Positions 63,229 through 64,000 of a stretch of 64,000 bases of DNA are shown in pieces. How positions within the stretch are numbered: position 1 is the stretch's first letter; each line of letters begins with the position of its first letter. A program made the position numbers and the translations under genes. This stretch comes from Myrmaecium sp. VS I D KN 1 (Eukaryota; Ascomycota; Dothideomycetes; Valsariales; Valsariaceae): positions 186,001 through 250,000 of the forward strand of contig JADQAV010000005.1 in NCBI GenBank assembly GCA_019775845.1, written 5' to 3'. The notes under the pieces were generated by a model. It worked only from the letters and a program-made list of their open reading frames with translations, ran no database searches and was not told where the DNA came from.

Positions 63229-64000
63229 ATGACGAATTCTCCCTCCGAGATCCCCTCTCCCACGATGCCGCGGATGTCGAGTAGCCCCCGGAAAGGGTCC
63301 CGGTCGGCACTTTCGCTTGATCTCTCAGATCTGCCTCCGCTCATCCAACCCTCACCTCCCTCGAATACGCTACTCATCACAGTAAGGGCGCTCACGCAAG
63401 ACCTATCGCCGCACCTCCTTGCTAACGACACTAGAACCTCAACGATCCCGCCATTTTCCACCCAGCTTCCCTAGAAAGCATCCGTAACCTCATAAACGAA
63501 CATGCGCCAATCCATACATGGGCGCCTTTGAAGTCATTCCGCCGCATAATATGCTCTTTCTGGGACGTTGACTCTGCCGTTCTCATCCGGCAAAAGATTG
63601 ATGGCGAAGTGATCATGGGCGATCGCGTCCGTGTCTACTTCGGCGCTCCCACCCCGCTCTCGAATCCCAATCAGCATCTCCAAGCTCCGAAGCTTGATAA
63701 GTTGTTTTTCATCTCGCCTCCGCCATCTCCGCCGCATGGTTGGGAGATGCGGAACGAAGAACCCCCGAATAAAGAGGTGCACGCGGATGACTTGGCAAGT
63801 GCGCTGGCAAAGCTGCATGCCCATCAGGAGACGAATCCTATGGCAGCGATGATGGAAGACAAGGGAGATATCAGTCCTCTTTCTGCGACAAGGAGGAGCA
63901 GGAGCTCGACGATTGTCTATCATCCCGGCGATCATGGCGATAGCCCGGATCTGCCGGCCATCGCGGTCGAAGACGCGGACTCCGACGAAGAGGATGTGAT
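63229..64000 (+). CDS. rcnA: Calcipressin (RCAN), calcineurin regulator, 3' end cut off
   Basis: It binds and tunes the phosphatase calcineurin in calcium signalling. Exon 1 is 63229-63381 and exon 2 starts at 63435, running beyond the window; the 53-bp intron has a GCTAACG branch site. The RNP-like fold spans NTLLIT-NLNDPAIFHPASL, SFRRIICSFWDVDSAVL and DRVRVYFGAPTP. The signature motif KLFFISPPPSPPHGWEMR lies near residues 139-156; it matches the FLISPPxSPP box whose serines are phosphorylated. Then LASALAKLHAHQE and an acidic region AVEDADSDEED, after which a PxIxIT-type site would be expected off the edge. It is divergent from RPB3 across 1.4 kb. Confidence 0.95.

Overview
This window is nuclear DNA of a filamentous ascomycete (Pezizomycotina). 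The evidence is protein-coding genes on both strands with many short introns (mostly 42-90 bp, GTAAGT/GTATGT-like donors, CTGAC/CTAAC-like branch sites, YAG acceptors), a fungal LYS2 for lysine made through alpha-aminoadipate, an RfeG-type fungal regulator, and fungal MMS22/Mus7, LSM1 and calcipressin genes. I cannot place it to class or genus. Exon-intron models were built by hand and checked for phase. Several predicted starts were moved to the first credible ATG.

Layout. 0-5 kb: 5' part of an unrecognised conserved gene (minus), then LYS2. 5-11 kb: poorly conserved hypothetical genes, two of them coiled-coil rich, separated by long empty stretches. 11.6-17.5 kb: LSM1 and an SDR from a shared promoter, then rfeG. 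17.4-22.7 kb: about 5.3 kb with no convincing gene. 22.7-24.9 kb: DNA polymerase eta. 25.2-34.0 kb: five carbohydrate oxidoreductases (Gfo/Idh/MocA dehydrogenase, polyol-type zinc dehydrogenase, SDR, myo-inositol oxygenase, aldo-keto reductase) in two divergent pairs plus one. They read as a myo-inositol/D-glucuronate catabolic cluster. 34.4-38.7 kb: an unrecognised gene and a tandem pair of disordered proteins that share a C-terminal motif. 39.6-43.5 kb: a DUF2470-like membrane protein and a GAS2-domain protein. 44.7-46.6 kb: an amino-acid permease. 48.5-55.3 kb: a very large MMS22/Mus7 genome-stability gene, head to head with a small membrane protein. 56.2-60.5 kb: a sugar transporter divergent from a GH51 arabinofuranosidase. 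60.8-64 kb: RPB3, a degraded P-loop ATPase fragment, and the 5' part of calcipressin.

How genes work together. The 25-34 kb block can be laid on the fungal D-glucuronate route: MIOX opens inositol to glucuronate, the AKR reduces it, the zinc dehydrogenase and the SDR fit the later idonate/5-ketogluconate steps, and the Gfo/Idh enzyme may act on inositol itself. The 56-60 kb pair couples sugar uptake with release of arabinose. Housekeeping genes (LYS2, LSM1, RPB3) are interspersed. I saw no convincing transposon, virus-like element, tRNA, rRNA or CRISPR array. A poly-G run ending in two Ns at 46602-46627 marks an unresolved base-calling spot.
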